This document shows positions 7,956-14,693 of a stretch of 34,905 nt of DNA, one piece after another. Origin of the DNA: Barnesiella sp. (GTDB taxonomy: Bacteria > Bacteroidota > Bacteroidia > Bacteroidales > Muribaculaceae). Position numbers and translations under genes: made by a program. The notes below the pieces were generated by a model. That model saw only the letters and a program-made list of their open reading frames with translations, searched no databases and was not told the DNA's origin. The DNA is taken from contig JAAVEW010000020.1 in NCBI GenBank assembly GCA_014801075.1, positions 43,554 through 78,458 on the forward strand, given 5' to 3'. Every line of letters begins with the position of its first letter. Positions within the stretch are counted from its first letter, which is position 1.

Positions 7956-8825
7956 ATGAAGAAAATTCATACTACTCACGGGATATACCCCGGAACGAAG
8001 TTAAAGCAAGATGAGCGTTACAAACGACTTTATCACTTCACTTCGTTTGATACCTTTATGAAGATTTGGCTCTCAGGGAAACTGTTATTTGGCAATGTGC
8101 AAAAAGTAAACGATTTGCAAGAAGCCGCTTTCCCCGTTAGCACTGGTAATATGCAACACTGGGCAGTTATGCAAAAGTTCCGTGAATTGCGATTGAAATA
8201 CAAACAAATAAGTCTATGTATGGACTATGATTCATACATATGGGGCTGTATGTCTACTCAGATGTGGGCTTACTATGCTGATAAAAGTCAAGGAGTATGT
8301 ATAGAACTTGATTTTAGCAAGTTGAATTTTCCCGAAAATTGTATACATGGACCGGTCAAATATAGGAATGTCACTAATGAGGTTACCCTTGACCCTAAAA
8401 TATCAACAGCCAAAGATATTAGTAAATTTATCTTAAAGAATAAATCAAAACTGTTCTTCACTAAACAGTTTACATGGAAAGGCGAGAATGAGTATCGCAT
8501 CGTTTCAAATTCTGATGAAGCACTTGATATATCAAGCGCTATATCTTGTATTTATGTTACTGATACTGATACCGTAGAATTCGAACTATTAACTAAACTT
8601 GTAGGAGATAAAACTCCTATTAAATGTCTAAAATTTATCGCTCGCAGCGGGTTAAGTATTCCTGTTATTCCTGATGCAAGAAATGATAGAGAAAGTCGAG
8701 ACAAAATGAAAAACGATGATTTCCAAAAATCTATGCAAGAGCAAATAAATGGCATTATAGAAAGTTGTAAAGATGATGAAACCAAATCCTTACTAATGCC
8801 ATATATCATTATTCCTAAAAAATAG
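7956..8825 (+). CDS. DUF2971 domain protein
   Basis: A 289-residue protein with the hallmarks of DUF2971: an N-terminal LYHFTSFDTFMKIW, then FGNVQKVNDLQEA (residues ~25-57), a central MWAYYADKSQGVCIELD (residues ~98-114), and a WKGENEYRIV motif (residues ~172-181) before a C-terminal charged helix. The molecular function of the family is not established to my knowledge; the conserved His, Trp, Tyr and Glu positions suggest an enzyme active site. It sits 68 bp behind the endonuclease in the same A+T-rich island, so it may be a third component or independent cargo. No transmembrane segment is visible. An accessory defence role is inferred from location only. Confidence 0.8.
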   Translation: MKKIHTTHGIYPGTKLKQDERYKRLYHFTSFDTFMKIWLSGKLLFGNVQKVNDLQEAAFPVSTGNMQHWAVMQKFRELRLKYKQISLCMDYDSYIWGCMSTQMWAYYADKSQGVCIELDFSKLNFPENCIHGPVKYRNVTNEVTLDPKISTAKDISKFILKNKSKLFFTKQFTWKGENEYRIVSNSDEALDISSAISCIYVTDTDTVEFELLTKLVGDKTPIKCLKFIARSGLSIPVIPDARNDRESRDKMKNDDFQKSMQEQINGIIESCKDDETKSLLMPYIIIPKK

Positions 8826-8949
8826 AGTTGCGGCACCGCCGCCGCGCTTTCGTAAATCGAGCCTGAGGTCTCGACCAAAAGGCTTCAATCGCTAACTCAT
8901 ACAGCGAGCTTCGGCACCACCTTGTCGGTGGGTCCGAGGCTTGCTTTCT

Positions 8950-9171
8950 TTATCGGTACTTCGCTTCGGGAGTGGCAATCACTCGCTCAACAAGGACTTT
9001 ACCGTTCATTATGCCCTTTGAGGGATTTTGAAACTCTACGACCTTGAACCTGTTGTTGCATCGCCTCTCATCGGGGCGATTTTCTTTTTCTGCACCTCGT
9101 CTGCCGGGCTTCAATACATAGGACTTACGCTCTTGCCGTGAGTGTTTACACGGTGTTTGATACGCATTTGG
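8950..9171 (-). CDS. Unannotated small open frame on the minus strand
   Basis: From the stop at 9172-9174 to the stop at 8950-8952 there are 73 sense codons open on the minus strand, too short and ATG-poor for usual calling. The C-terminal part is protein-like: RFKVVEFQNPSKGIMNGKV, then LVERVIATPEAKYR. No ATG occurs before the internal one of MNGKVLVERVIATPEAKYR; a TTG at residue 20 (LKPGRRGAEKEN) is a possible start. It lies downstream of the minus-strand promoter at 9286-9293. It could be a real small gene, the tail of a degraded mobile-element gene, or chance. No family recognised. Confidence 0.3.
   Translation of the reverse strand, partial: PNAYQTPCKHSRQERKSYVLKPGRRGAEKENRPDERRCNNRFKVVEFQNPSKGIMNGKVLVERVIATPEAKYR
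9060..9090 (+). terminator. Hairpin with T-rich tail on the plus strand
   Basis: ATCGCC (9060-9065) pairs with GGCGAT (9075-9080), followed by TTTCTTTTTC. Reading in the + direction it could terminate the R-M/DUF2971 transcript about 240 bp after the DUF2971 stop. It lies inside the minus-strand small ORF region. Confidence 0.45.
9111..9167 (-). CDS. 18-codon leader-like ORF
   Basis: ATG at 9165-9167 opens a short frame encoding MRIKHRVNTHGKSVSPMY and ending at 9111-9113. It is basic and lies directly after the perfect hairpin GCGGTT/AACCGC (9175-9191), about 110 nt downstream of the promoter at 9286-9293. It overlaps the larger minus-strand frame in another phase, so a frameshift between the two, or a leader peptide, are both possible. 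Weak evidence on its own. Confidence 0.25.
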   Translation of the reverse strand: MRIKHRVNTHGKSVSPMY

Positions 9172-9285
9172 TTAGCGGTTGGGAGAACCGCCGAAGATGT
9201 AACGTATAGGTCAGATTTCGACGGGACGTTTCAGGTAGAATTAACTGATATAAAGCACCTGAGCGTAGATGATATTTCACTGTTG

Positions 9286-9293
9286 CAAAGGTA
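9286..9293 (-). promoter_or_regulatory. Strong minus-strand promoter -7 element with no annotated gene
   Basis: The minus strand reads TACCTTTG, the classic Bacteroidetes -7 element, with TTTTG 17 bp further upstream (9311-9315 on the plus strand), a little closer than the usual 19-21 bp. A transcript would start near 9278 and run toward the small frames at 9111-9167 and 8950-9171, antisense to nothing known until DUF2971. Confidence 0.55.
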
Positions 9294-9462
9294 GGGCTGA
9301 CCGCTCAACGCAAAATAGACCCGCCTGGAATACTGCAAGACTTTTCAAAAAATTCAGGCTCTTTTAGCGCATAATTTTTACCGCCCTGTGGTCTTGAAAA
9401 TACCATTGCATTGATTAAACATCGGTTCTACCAATAATCACAGTCCCGTCAATCCATAACGA

Positions 9463-9695
9463 GGCGTCCGCAGGCCGCCGATTTAGTAGTAACCCCGCCA
9501 GTCGAAGTTTAGCGAAGACGTGCGGGGGAGTCAGTATCAGTAAAGAGAAGGCGCTCGAAGACCGCCGATTTACATGGTTTATTGCTGTAAATCGGCGGTC
9601 TTCGAGCGCCTTCTTCCTTTCTATTTGTAATCCGGGGGCGCCGTCGCTTCGCTCGGCAACCCCGGTTACTGGTAAATCGGCATCCTGCGGATGCC
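9463..9695. repeat. Nested 233-bp imperfect palindrome near the right end of the island
   Basis: Outer 24-bp arms (9463-9486 and 9672-9695) are inverted copies matching at 20 of 24 positions; each carries the word GCCGATTTA. Inside lie a CCCCGC/GCGGGG stem (9493-9498 with 9522-9527), a giant central stem (9546-9614) and a CCGGGG/CCCCGG stem (9632-9637 with 9660-9665). The right arm itself folds as GGCATCC-TGC-GGATGCC. There is no coding potential. It looks like a MITE-type or replication/recombination structure; no target-site duplication could be seen. Confidence 0.8.
9546..9614. repeat. Central perfect 29-bp inverted repeat
   Basis: Arms 9546-9574 and 9586-9614 are exact inverted copies with an 11-nt loop (TGGTTTATTGC). 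The stem is G+C-rich in its middle and is followed by TTCCTTTCTATTT, so in + direction it would also stop transcription. It forms the centre of the larger palindrome 9463-9695. Confidence 0.9.
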
Positions 9696-9729
9696 CTTTC
9701 TGTAGTTTAGACTATGGTACAAAGGGTTT

Positions 9730-9749
9730 GTCCATGAGTTTGCGGTAGC
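9730..9749. repeat. 20-bp copy of the 3' end of ettA
   Basis: The 20 bp here are identical to 12266-12285, which encode the last residues (YRKLMD) of the EttA gene on the minus strand. The copy stands alone between the large palindrome and the right island repeat. It may be a captured attachment-site fragment; chance similarity is unlikely but not excluded. Confidence 0.5.
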
Positions 9750-9784
9750 CTAAACGACACTATTTCTCGTTATATAAACTGATT

Positions 9785-9874
9785 AGTACAGTAGCTGAAA
9801 CAGGAGAACAGTAGCGTTGATTGTTGCGCTATTGTTCTCCTGTTCATATTAATGGACCTTTACTCTCCTGTGCT
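9785..9874. repeat. Right 90-bp direct repeat of the R-M island
   Basis: Matches 4532-4621 at 86 of 90 positions in the same orientation, including the 17-bp hairpin (9800-9816 with 9827-9843). To its right, words such as TACAATAGAG continue that resemble the sequence left of the first copy (ACAATAGAG at 4509-4516), which is consistent with an insertion that duplicated or recombined at this element. Confidence 0.9.
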
Positions 9875-9959
9875 ACTGTCAGAGTTCTTGTACGGCTGTT
9901 TAAACAATTGTACAATAGAGTTTTAAAACTGTAGATTGAAAGGAGGTTAAGGTGTTGCG

Positions 9960-10928
9960 TCAGAAGGCGTAGCCGAGGCCGAGGAAGAAGTCGACGTTGC
10001 CGCTGCCCGAGGAGAGGGGAGTGGCGTAGGTAGCACCCAACATTACGTTGACTCTGTGGAATCTTTTCATGAATCCGATTTCAACGGGGATTGAAAACTT
10101 TGTGACATCCTTGTCGATGTAGTTATCATATTCATTTACAAAGTAGCCACCGAGACCGACGCCGGCAAATCCGCTGAAACCATGTCCAAGGGTCTTGATA
10201 CCACCTATGGTCACGCTGGGAGTCCACTTCCTTTCTTCGTTGGATTCATGATGGTAACCGTACGTCTCACGCCAACACATAGCGGTTGAAAGGGTGAATT
10301 TGCCGTACCAGCCCCAGTTTTGTCCGACTTTGCCATACATGGCACCGAACTGATAACCGGCTTCAACCTGGTCATCAATGTCGAAAACGACGCCGCCGAG
10401 CACGTTGACAAACTGATAGTTGTTCATAGCTCTACGGGAGCGCATAATCGGGGAGGCGGGTCGGCGCGCAGGTTTCACCACTTTACCGGCCGTGGTTGAA
10501 ATCACGGGGTTGACAATCACGGTATTATAATCGCCATTGACAGTAGCGATTTTCTCAGCGTCATCGGCTGTCATCGGACGGAAGTCGGAGTAAGTGGCGG
10601 GATAACCTGTCACTGTTACCGAACCTCCGCGGAATATGCCGCGACGGTTCACAATGTATTGCGGTTCGACAAGCACATCGGCGTCGCTCTTGCCGAGAAG
10701 GGTATGCGTAGCTGATTCCTTCTGGGCCTTGAGTGAAACGGTTGACAGCGGATTCCACTTCCAGTCGACGGTCACGGAGTCCTTCTTCGAGGCCACTTTC
10801 ATGTCGGCGACGGTAAGATTGTAGACCTGAGTGTCAACAGCGGCAGTCTGCGATGTGTGGGTTATTGTCGAACACGAACTTAATGCCAGCGCGGCTATGC
10901 CGGTTGCCAGTATTTTACGTGTTATCAT
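9960..10928 (-). CDS. Lipoprotein with C-terminal outer membrane barrel-like domain
   Basis: 322 residues with a lipoprotein signal (LSSC, lipidated Cys19). Residues 20-145 are paralogous to the upstream lipoprotein: shared STITHT after the Cys, VDTxxYN, VASKK, DVLVxPQ, RGxF and VTVxGYPAxY. From about residue 165 onward the sequence turns into alternating aromatic/glycine strands typical of a small outer membrane barrel (AGYQFGAMYGKVG, GFAGVGLGGYFVNEY, ending in FFLGLGYAF with a terminal Phe). The protein is therefore probably lipid-anchored and/or inserted in the outer membrane. It lies 8 bp behind its paralogue, so both form one operon. The biological role is unknown. The gene ends about 85 bp from the right island repeat. 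Confidence 0.8.
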   Translation of the reverse strand: MITRKILATGIAALALSSCSTITHTSQTAAVDTQVYNLTVADMKVASKKDSVTVDWKWNPLSTVSLKAQKESATHTLLGKSDADVLVEPQYIVNRRGIFRGGSVTVTGYPATYSDFRPMTADDAEKIATVNGDYNTVIVNPVISTTAGKVVKPARRPASPIMRSRRAMNNYQFVNVLGGVVFDIDDQVEAGYQFGAMYGKVGQNWGWYGKFTLSTAMCWRETYGYHHESNEERKWTPSVTIGGIKTLGHGFSGFAGVGLGGYFVNEYDNYIDKDVTKFSIPVEIGFMKRFHRVNVMLGATYATPLSSGSGNVDFFLGLGYAF

Positions 10929-10936
10929 ACCGATTG

Positions 10937-11365
10937 TTATTTATTGATAATCACCTGTCCGCCATCAAGGATATTTACTACCTGAGCTTCTTCGGCTGAA
11001 GTGGCGTGAACATTCTTGTAGTTGGCGGGGTAGCCCTTTACGGTCACGTATTTGATTTTGGTGGTGAAGAGACCGCGGGTTTCCTTAACCTCAAACTGGG
11101 GTGCAACGAGCACGTCGCCATCGCCGTTGGCTTCGAGCGCTTTGGCTACGGCTGCGCGGAGCACGGCCTTCTTGCCGGCACGGCGGTGAGAAGCGTCGGG
11201 CTGATAGGTGTAGGTGATTTTCTTTGACGCTACGTCGAGTGCAGCGTTGGAGCGGTTGTAGATTTCGGTGTCAACACCCTCAGTGGTTGCGGTGTGAGTG
11301 ATGGTTGAGCACGAACTGAGCATCATTACTGCAGCGGCTGCTGCGAAAAGAACTTGTTTTTTCAT
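10937..11365 (-). CDS. Small paralogous lipoprotein
   Basis: 142 residues with an N-terminal signal and lipobox LSSC (Cys19), so it is exported and lipidated. After the Cys it shares STITHT, VDTEIYN, VASKK, DGDVLVAPQF, RGLF and VTVKGYPANY with the product of the next gene, but lacks the C-terminal barrel. The shared module (about 120 residues) is of a kind I do not recognise by name. It is first in a two-gene operon and has no clear TAnnTTTG element in the A+T-rich region before it. The pair looks like an ancient tandem duplication with later fusion to a barrel, or loss of it. Confidence 0.8.
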   Translation of the reverse strand: MKKQVLFAAAAAVMMLSSCSTITHTATTEGVDTEIYNRSNAALDVASKKITYTYQPDASHRRAGKKAVLRAAVAKALEANGDGDVLVAPQFEVKETRGLFTTKIKYVTVKGYPANYKNVHATSAEEAQVVNILDGGQVIINK

Positions 11366-11576
11366 TGGGATAATAATTTAGTTAATTAATAAAAAAGGGA
11401 TAAATAAAAGATTATAAATTAATTAAGTTAAGCACATGGCGGAGTGGCGGATACAGCGCGGTCGTGCCCCGGGATTGATACTCTCGGGGCAACCGGCATA
11501 TTATAGCGCGTTGGGATTCATGATTGATGGTGTGTCCGTGCGTCTCTCTATTTGGACAAATTGCTTATGAAATTAT

Positions 11577-11690
11577 AAAAAAAGAATGCGTGAGAGCCGT
11601 ACCGTTGCTCGTTCCACTCATCGAGGCTCTGGTATTGCCCATCTCTGTTGAACGAGCAAACTTGCAGAAGCCTCACGCAGAATATGCTTA
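11577..11690 (-). ncRNA. Structured RNA candidate with T-rich tail (6S-like shape)
   Basis: On the minus strand TGCGTGAG (11679-11672) pairs exactly with CTCACGCA (11594-11587), and TGCTCGTT (11658-11651) with AACGAGCA (11613-11606). The two stems are separated by unpaired strands of 13 and 11 nt, the 5' one containing CTGCAAG. The 3' stem is followed at once by TTCTTTTTTT. A single long rod with an open bubble and GCAAG on the 5' side is reminiscent of 6S RNA, and the size fits the short Bacteroidetes 6S-Flavo type, but I cannot verify this. No TAnnTTTG promoter is visible upstream, so the true 5' end may be further right. Confidence 0.4.
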
Positions 11691-11910
11691 TAAACCGACT
11701 GCCTGCGCTCGCGCGCCGGCTGTCGGACGAATATACATATCCACTTAGGCATCTACCGTTTGCTACATTCTTGACAGAGATTGAAATTTACCAGATTTCG
11801 ATGAGTCAAGAAAGAGCGTCAAGTAAACGCTTTCCAATAATGTCTCTCAGTCCCGCCCGCTTACCCAAGACCGGGCTTCTGCGTTATGTGCGGTCTGTAG
11901 CCGCGAAGTT
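11682..11910. other. Gene-free stretch rich in stems, possible 5' part of the RNA
   Basis: Directly upstream (minus sense) of the RNA candidate are further perfect stems: ATATG/CATAT (11682-11686 with 11736-11740) enclosing CCGAC/GTCGG (11695-11699 with 11722-11726), TCTTGAC/GTCAAGA (11769-11775 with 11805-11811), and an arm GAAAGAGCGT/ACGCTTTC at 11810-11833. A GCGG/CCGC stem lies near 11890. The two overlapping plus-strand ORFs here (to 11748 and 12004) look random, with Arg/Pro/Leu-rich mixed composition. The region may belong to one RNA of over 300 nt on the minus strand. Confidence 0.35.
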
Positions 11911-12127
11911 AACACTTTTTTATCAATTATCAAAAGAAGATTTAAAATTTTATAAAAATCCTCGCATTAAACTCCCCCCAGCCCGTCCCAAAATCAATAT
12001 ATAATAGTTTGTTTTCCATGTGAAATTTTTTCAGTTCATATAAAAGTATTAAATTTACACCCGAAACAGTGCCCGTATAGGCTTCTTTTTGAGAATGTCG
12101 CTATATCTGCACTATAATAAGGATGTC

Positions 12128-12157
12128 AAGGCACCCGGCTTCTGCTTGAGGTGCCTT
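12128..12157. terminator. 8-bp stem near the end of the gene-free region
   Basis: AAGGCACC (12128-12135) and GGTGCCTT (12150-12157) are perfect inverted copies with a 14-nt loop, followed by AATTTATATTGTT. It may be the distal of three terminator-like elements between ettA and the RNA candidate region. Confidence 0.45.
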
Positions 12158-12170
12158 AATTTATATTGTT

Positions 12171-12236
12171 ATTTCCGAAATTTTCGGAAATAAATTGCCG
12201 GAAGTTTCCGCTTTTTTCGGAAATTCCCGGCAATTT
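12171..12236. terminator. Double palindrome downstream of ettA
   Basis: Two adjoining structures: ATTTCCGAAA/TTTCGGAAAT (12171-12180 with 12182-12191), and a larger stem AAATTGCCGG/CCGGCAATTT (12192-12201 with 12227-12236) enclosing TTTCCG/CGGAAA (12205-12210 with 12218-12223) and a C-T6 loop. The larger stem begins 26 bp after the ettA stop on the minus strand and is the likely ettA terminator. The word TTTCCG or its complement occurs four times. Confidence 0.65.
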
Positions 12237-12262
12237 GTTTTATATGTCTGTTTTGGAGGGTT

Positions 12263-13948
12263 TTAGTCCATGAGTTTGCGGTAGCGGCGGCGTGGGGGTT
12301 CTTTGCCGTCGTTGAGGCGGCGTTTGTATTCTTCGTAGTCGCTGTATGAGCCTTCGTACCACACTACGTTGCCGTCGCCCTCGAAGGAGAGGATGTGGGT
12401 GCAGATGCGGTCGAGGAACCAGCGGTCGTGGCTTACAACTACGGCGCAGCCGGCGAAGTCGTCGAGACCCTCCTCGAGCGCGCGCAAGGTGTTGACGTCG
12501 ATGTCGTTGGTAGGTTCGTCGAGCAGGAGCACGTTGCCCTCCTCTTTGAGTGCCATCGCGAGATGGAGGCGGTTGCGTTCGCCTCCTGACAGCACACCGA
12601 TTTTCTTCTCCTGGTCGGCGCCGGTGAAGTTGAACTTCGACAGGTAGGCGCGTGCGTTGACGTCTCGACCGCCCATGCGGAATGATTCAACACCTTGAGA
12701 TATAACCTCGTAGACGCTCTTGTCGGGGAGCAGGTCGTGGTGAGTCTGGTCGACGTATGCAATCTTTACGGTTTCGCCCACTTCAAATGTGCCCGCGTCG
12801 GGCTGCTCCTGCTTCATGATGAGGCGGAAGAGAGTGGTCTTGCCCGCGCCGTTCGGACCGATGACGCCCACGATACCGTTGGGGGGCAGCGAGAACGACA
12901 GGTCGTTGAAGAGCTGCTTGCGGCCGAAAGCCTTGCTGAGGTTGCTCACCTCGATAACCTTGTTGCCGAGACGGGGACCGTTGGGGATGAATATCTCGAG
13001 TTTCTCCTCCTTCTGTTTCTGGTCCTCGTTGAGGAGTCGGTCGTAGGAGTTAAGACGCGCCTTACCCTTGGCCTGACGCGCTTTGGGAGCCATGCGCACC
13101 CATTCGAGCTCGCGTTCGAGAGTCTTGCGGCGCTTCGATGCCTGCTTCTCCTCCTGGGCCATGCGCTTGGTTTTCTGGTCGAGCCATGACGAGTAATTGC
13201 CTTTCCAGGGAATACCTTCGCCGCGGTCGAGTTCGAGAATCCAGCCTGCCACGTGGTCGAGGAAGTAGCGGTCGTGGGTGATGGCGATTACGGTGCCGGG
13301 ATATTGGCGCAGGTGCTGTTCGAGCCAGTCGATTGACTCGGCGTCGAGGTGGTTGGTAGGCTCGTCGAGCAGGAGCACGTCGGGCTGCTGGAGCAACAGG
13401 CGTATGAGGGCCACGCGGCGGCGTTCACCTCCGGAGAGGGTGCTGACGGGCTGGTCGTCGGGCGGACACTGTAGCGCGTCCATGGCGCGTTCGAGTTTGG
13501 AATCGATGTTCCAGGCGTCGGCGGCGTCGAGTTTGTCCTGAAGTTCGGCCTGACGGGCGAGCAGGGCCTCCATCTTGTCGGGGTCCTCAAGCACGTCGGG
13601 GTCGCCGAAGGCAGCGTTGACACTGTCATATTCGGCCAGAAGGTCCATGATAGGCTGCACGCCTTCGCGCACCACCTCGATTACCGTCTTTGACGGGTCG
13701 AGCTTCGGGTCCTGTTCGAGGTAACCCACCGAGTAGCCCGGCGAGAACACCACTTCGCCCTGAAAATCCTTGTCGATGCCGGCAATGATTTTGAGCAGTG
13801 ATGACTTACCCGAGCCGTTAAGACCTATGATACCGATTTTGGCACCGTAGAAAAACGACAGGTATATGTTTTTAAGAACTTGTTTTTGAGGAGGGTAGGT
13901 CTTTGAGACGCCTACCATTGAGAATATTATCTTTTTATCGTCGGCCAT
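12263..13948 (-). CDS. ettA: ABC-F ATPase, energy-dependent translational throttle EttA
   Basis: Soluble ABC-F protein that binds the ribosomal E site and adjusts early elongation according to ATP/ADP. 561 residues, normal for EttA (~555). Two ABC domains: first Walker A GLNGSGKSS (42-50), signature LSGGERRR, Walker B LLLDEPTNHLD; a charged interdomain linker with the SWLDQKTKRMAQEEKQ segment; second Walker A GPNGAGKTT, signature LSGGERNR, Walker B LLLDEPTNDID. The first-domain arm region (QAELQDKLDAADAW) is the EttA-type arm that contacts L1 and tRNA. There are no membrane segments. Transcribed alone, with palindromic terminators after it. Its last 20 bases recur at 9730-9749. Resistance-type ABC-Fs are a less likely alternative, given the domain lengths. 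Confidence 0.95.
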   Translation of the reverse strand: MADDKKIIFSMVGVSKTYPPQKQVLKNIYLSFFYGAKIGIIGLNGSGKSSLLKIIAGIDKDFQGEVVFSPGYSVGYLEQDPKLDPSKTVIEVVREGVQPIMDLLAEYDSVNAAFGDPDVLEDPDKMEALLARQAELQDKLDAADAWNIDSKLERAMDALQCPPDDQPVSTLSGGERRRVALIRLLLQQPDVLLLDEPTNHLDAESIDWLEQHLRQYPGTVIAITHDRYFLDHVAGWILELDRGEGIPWKGNYSSWLDQKTKRMAQEEKQASKRRKTLERELEWVRMAPKARQAKGKARLNSYDRLLNEDQKQKEEKLEIFIPNGPRLGNKVIEVSNLSKAFGRKQLFNDLSFSLPPNGIVGVIGPNGAGKTTLFRLIMKQEQPDAGTFEVGETVKIAYVDQTHHDLLPDKSVYEVISQGVESFRMGGRDVNARAYLSKFNFTGADQEKKIGVLSGGERNRLHLAMALKEEGNVLLLDEPTNDIDVNTLRALEEGLDDFAGCAVVVSHDRWFLDRICTHILSFEGDGNVVWYEGSYSDYEEYKRRLNDGKEPPRRRYRKLMD

Positions 13949-13963
13949 AGCGTTGGTTTTTTA

Positions 13964-14110
13964 AATTCATAATTCACAATTCATGATTCATAATTATTGC
14001 CACGGGAGAGAGCGGAAGCGATGATATATTGAAGCTTCGGCGGCGGATTGTTTGCGAATAATTATGAGTTTTTATGCGAATTATGAATTATAAATTATGA
14101 ATTGTGAATT
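13964..14110. repeat. A+T-rich inverted-repeat element between ettA and def
   Basis: The left arm (13964-13997) and right arm (14079-14110) are built from ATTCATAATTCACAATTCAT-type words in opposite orientation, with a G+C-richer centre. The right arm runs into the stop codon of def (14109-14111). The same words make up the element at 18930-19148, so this is a dispersed family. Confidence 0.7.
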
Positions 14111-14675
14111 ATTTACGTTTGCGGGGAGCGTAGCGCACCGGGTATTCGCAGCTTACGCGGCCTTCCACTATGTTGCTGAGTTTGCGGCGTATCATCTGCT
14201 TGCGTATGGGGGAGATGTGGTCGATGTAGACCTTGCCCTCGAGGTGGTCGCACTCATGCTGCACGATGCGGGCGAGGAAGCCGGTGATTACCTCTTCATG
14301 CTCCTCGAAGTTCTCGTCGAGCCAGTTGAGGCGTATGTTCTCCACGCGCTTCACGTCCTCCGAGAGTCCGGGCAGACTGAGACAGCCTTCCGAACGCGAC
14401 ACGCTGTCGCCGTCAAGCACCTCTATTTCAGGGTTGATGAGTACCATTTTCTTGCCGGCGCAGCCAGGAAATGCTTCGGCCACGGGGTCGGCGTCGATGA
14501 CAACGAGGCGTATGCTCTTGCCTATCTGCGGAGCTGCGAGGCCCACCCCTTCCGAGGTGTACATCGTCTCGAACATGTCGGCGATAAGGGTCTTGAGGCC
14601 GGGGTAGTCGGGCTCCACGTCGTCAGCTACCTGACGGAGCACCGGGTGGCCGTAAAGATATACAGGGAGATTCAT
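14109..14675 (-). CDS. def: Peptide deformylase
   Basis: Removes the formyl group from the N-terminal methionine of new proteins; a metal (Fe/Zn) hydrolase in the cytoplasm. All three family motifs are present in 188 residues: GVGLAAPQIG (43-52), EGCLSLPG with metal ligand Cys98 (96-103), and QHECDHLEGK with ligands His140 and His144 and catalytic Glu141 (139-148). The C-terminal tail is longer and basic (YAPRKRK). It starts 18 bp after the stop of ruvX, so the two are one operon. The stop codon lies within the right arm of the A+T-rich repeat, so the last residues or the mRNA end may have been altered by the element. Confidence 0.97.
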   Translation of the reverse strand: MNLPVYLYGHPVLRQVADDVEPDYPGLKTLIADMFETMYTSEGVGLAAPQIGKSIRLVVIDADPVAEAFPGCAGKKMVLINPEIEVLDGDSVSRSEGCLSLPGLSEDVKRVENIRLNWLDENFEEHEEVITGFLARIVQHECDHLEGKVYIDHISPIRKQMIRRKLSNIVEGRVSCEYPVRYAPRKRK

Positions 14676-14693
14676 GTCGTATATATAGTTTTT

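Noticed and set aside
9463-9695. Insertion sequence with terminal repeats
   Set aside because: There is no transposase frame and no visible target duplication, so only a non-autonomous or structural element can be claimed.
8826-9784. CRISPR array
   Set aside because: The region is palindrome-rich, but there are no regularly spaced identical direct repeats with unique spacers.
11648-12004. 118-codon plus-strand ORF in the gene-free region
   Set aside because: Its coding strand crosses several perfect stems, has no promoter element and unremarkable composition; RNA structure on the minus strand explains the region better.
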